Shown here: positions 62,568 through 64,000 of the stretch, piece after piece | Position numbering within the stretch: the stretch's first letter is position 1 | How the letters are laid out: the number at the start of each line of letters is the position of its first letter | Assembly: GCF_002994635.1 (NCBI RefSeq) | Contig: NZ_PVNL01000001.1 | Coordinates: forward strand, 19,429 to 83,428 | DNA: 64,000 bases | Origin: Enhygromyxa salina | Lineage (GTDB): Bacteria; Myxococcota_A; Polyangia; Nannocystales; Nannocystaceae | Reading direction: 5' to 3' | Translations under genes and position numbers: made by a program | The notes under the pieces: generated by a model | Told to the model about the DNA's origin: nothing | The model's database searches: none | The model's input: only the letters and a program-made list of their open reading frames with translations

Positions 62568-63138
62568 GGGAGACCTCCGGGTTCTGCTCGTCCTCGAGCG
62601 CGCGCGAGCGGAGCCGCAGCTCGCTGACGGCCCGCGAGATTCGCTTGCGCACCGCCGACTCGCGCAGCCCCAACAGCTCGGCGATCTCGGCGTGGCGCAG
62701 GCCGTCTCCGTAGCGCATCGCGAGCAGCTGACGGGTCTGCTCGGGGCACTCGGACAGGATCTCGCGCACCTGTCGGGTCCGCTCGTCGGCGATCATGTGA
62801 TCCAGAGGCCCGGTCGTCTCGCGTAGCCCGTCGGCGATGACCTCGAGCGCGACCGGGCACTTGCGGGTGCGGTAGTGATCGATCACAGCGTTCCGGGCGA
62901 TCCGCAGGACCCACGCGCGGACGCTGCCGCGGCTTGGATCAAACCCGCCGAGGTGCTCGACCACGCGTCGAAACACCTCGGCGACCAGCTCCTCCGCGTC
63001 GGCCCGGGAGTCGACCCGCCGCGCGACAAAGCGCGCGACCAGGGGGTGCAGCTCACGGTACAGGCGCGTGAACGCCCGGCGATCCCCAGCCACAGCCTGG
63101 CGCACACGGCGAGCCAGTGGATCACGAGCAATGAGCAT
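62557..63138 (-). CDS. ECF-type RNA polymerase sigma factor
   Basis: A 193-residue sigma-70-like factor. Region 2 has FTRLYRELHPLVARFVARRV, then DAEELVAEVFRRVVEHLGGFDPSRG and VRAWVLRIARNAVIDHYRTRK. Region 4 has ECPEQTRQLLAMRYGDGLRHAEIAELLGLRESAVRKRISRAVSEL, a clear helix-turn-helix. ECF sigmas direct transcription of envelope or stress regulons. Its downstream partner overlaps it by 11 nt and has a TM helix, the usual anti-sigma layout. Confidence 0.88.
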   Translation of the reverse strand: MLIARDPLARRVRQAVAGDRRAFTRLYRELHPLVARFVARRVDSRADAEELVAEVFRRVVEHLGGFDPSRGSVRAWVLRIARNAVIDHYRTRKCPVALEVIADGLRETTGPLDHMIADERTRQVREILSECPEQTRQLLAMRYGDGLRHAEIAELLGLRESAVRKRISRAVSELRLRSRALEDEQNPEVSHAL

Positions 63139-63206
63139 GCGGAGCCCCTACGACCCAGCCCCGGATCTGTGACCGGGGGCGCCAGGCTCGACCGGGCAAG
63201 CTCGGC

Positions 63207-63506
63207 TCAGGGCCGAAAGATCTTGATCATGCCGTCGAACCAGCCGGGCCGCCCCGCGAGCTGCTCGAGCTCACCGTCGTCTAGGAACACGCCCCCGCAC
63301 GAGAAGCACTTGTCGACCTTGACCCCGCGGAACTCGACCTCCTGGAGCTCGGCCCCGCACTTGGCGCAGCGCATCCAGTGCAGCTCCTTGAGCGAGTCGC
63401 GCTCGTGATCGGCGAGCTCGGCCTGCTTGGCGCGAACGGCATCGCGCCGCTTCTCCAGCTCTTGGCGAAGGATGTACTCCTCTTCGTTCTCACTCGGGCG
63501 TGTCAT
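63207..63506 (-). CDS. Small zinc-ribbon (zf-TFIIB-like) protein
   Basis: A 99-residue soluble protein. A helical N-terminal half rich in Glu, Arg and Lys (EEEYILRQELEKRRDAVRAKQAELADHERD) is followed by a zinc ribbon with Cys pairs CAKC and CFSC, then GGVFLDDGELEQL, the usual zf-TFIIB end. The function of this widespread family is unknown. It is in the same direction as, and 17 nt from, the TPR gene, so they may be co-transcribed. Confidence 0.8.
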   Translation of the reverse strand: MTRPSENEEEYILRQELEKRRDAVRAKQAELADHERDSLKELHWMRCAKCGAELQEVEFRGVKVDKCFSCGGVFLDDGELEQLAGRPGWFDGMIKIFRP

Positions 63507-63522
63507 GGTTGCTCCTGCGGTC

Positions 63523-64000
63523 TCAGCCGCCAGTGTCGGCGGGCGGCGTGGGCTCCGGCTGCGGCGCCGGCTCGGGATCCGGTTTGCTCGGGTTGTTCTT
63601 GGCGAGGAAAGCCTTGGCGGCGGCGTTGCCGGGATCGACCTTCAAGAGCCGCTCGTAGAGGTCGGTGGCCCGCTCGGTCGCGCCCGTCTGGGCGGCGGCC
63701 TTGGCAGCCCCACGCAGCGCCAGCTTGTTCGAGGGCGACTGCGAGAGCGCGCGATCGAAGAATTGATTGGCGCGCCCGTTGTTGCCCTGCGCGGCGTAGC
63801 CATCGGCCAGACACACCAGCACGTCGATGTTGTTGGGCTCGCGATCGAACGCCTTGAGCAGCGTCTTGACGCCGGCGCTCGCGTTGCCAGACGAGACCTC
63901 TTCGCAGCCGCGCTCGAGCAGACGATCAAAGCCGTTGCCGCCACCGCCACCGCCGCCGCCACCGCCGCCACCGCCACCGCCGCCACCACCGCCTTCGTCG
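63523..64000 (-). CDS. TPR-repeat protein with poly-glycine stretch (5' end outside window)
   Basis: The frame is open to the edge of the window, so the gene starts further on. The visible 158 residues begin DE, then about 19 glycines (GGY codons), then NGFDRLLERGCEEVSSGN. Three TPR units follow (LLKAFDREPNNIDVLVCLADGYAAQ, ANQFFDRALSQSPSNKLALRGAAKAAAQ, ATDLYERLLKVDPGNAAAKAFLAK), with a Pro-rich end (DPEPAPQPEPTPPADTGG). Poly-Gly tracts and TPRs are common in envelope or gliding-machinery proteins of myxobacteria, but this one is unassigned. Confidence 0.7.
   Translation of the reverse strand, partial: DEGGGGGGGGGGGGGGGGGGGNGFDRLLERGCEEVSSGNASAGVKTLLKAFDREPNNIDVLVCLADGYAAQGNNGRANQFFDRALSQSPSNKLALRGAAKAAAQTGATERATDLYERLLKVDPGNAAAKAFLAKNNPSKPDPEPAPQPEPTPPADTGG

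Overview
The window is high-GC, densely packed bacterial chromosome. It looks like a myxobacterium of the Nannocystineae type (Nannocystis, Plesiocystis or Enhygromyxa relatives). The pointers are several outer-membrane-type lipoproteins with acidic GDGDP/TGD linkers, a cysteine-rich CGDG repeat lipoprotein, type IV pilus genes behind a sigma-54 promoter, and type VI secretion (T6SS) spike genes with pentapeptide-repeat partners. This assignment is inference from protein style, not from a marker gene. No rRNA, tRNA, IS element, CRISPR array or replication origin was recognised.

Layout. 0-6.7 kb: the end of a membrane protein, a TerB-like protein, a lower-GC patch with a truncated RHS-type lipoprotein and two tiny secreted ORFs, an esterase lipoprotein, a conserved hypothetical and a TPR lipoprotein whose 3' end is partly duplicated 2.3 kb away. 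6.8-10 kb: rsmD, an aspartate-type aminotransferase and a divergent DAHP-synthase-like gene, apparently one operon. 10-17.5 kb: a beta-helix lipoprotein, a membrane glycosyltransferase-like protein, and a flippase flanked by two GNAT acyltransferases. 17.5-23 kb: a sigma-54 promoter, then a pilX-like gene and pilY1. 23-25 kb: thyA and an SGNH hydrolase, converging on a 20-bp tandem repeat. 24.7-30 kb: a LysM/peptidoglycan-binding protein, a pentapeptide-like protein and a large metallophosphoesterase, overlapping and probably an export/effector cassette. 30-37.9 kb: an M19-type lipoprotein, folA, a helical hypothetical, a DNRLRE-type lipoprotein, a UspA/NhaD-type transporter pair and a membrane protein. 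37.9-41.2 kb: hflX overlapping an ABC-F ATPase gene, behind a structured leader with short upstream ORFs. 41.2-46.6 kb: a cysteine-rich lipoprotein ending in a uromodulin-like eight-cysteine domain, a NADAR protein, a zinc CDF transporter, an LCP protein, and selD with an in-frame UGA (selenocysteine). 46.6-57 kb: a minus-strand T6SS spike operon (methyltransferase, DUF3540, PAAR-like DUF4150, VgrG, small membrane protein, DUF2169-pentapeptide, pentapeptide), with an amidase upstream. 57-64 kb: a membrane protein, pabB-pabA, a Uma2 protein, an ECF sigma factor overlapping a membrane partner, a zinc ribbon protein and a TPR protein that runs off the window.

The genes fall into a few functional themes. 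Folate/thymidylate metabolism is represented by thyA, folA and pabBA, and chorismate-linked metabolism by the DAHPS-like gene and pabBA. Ribosome-directed functions are rsmD, hflX and the ABC-F gene. Cell-surface and secretion functions cover the pilus genes, VgrG/PAAR proteins, lipoproteins, LCP protein, amidase and flippase. The most unusual signals are the bacterial D8C-like domain, the selenoprotein SelD with an adjacent SECIS-like hairpin, the hflX-ABC-F leader, and the two export cassettes.
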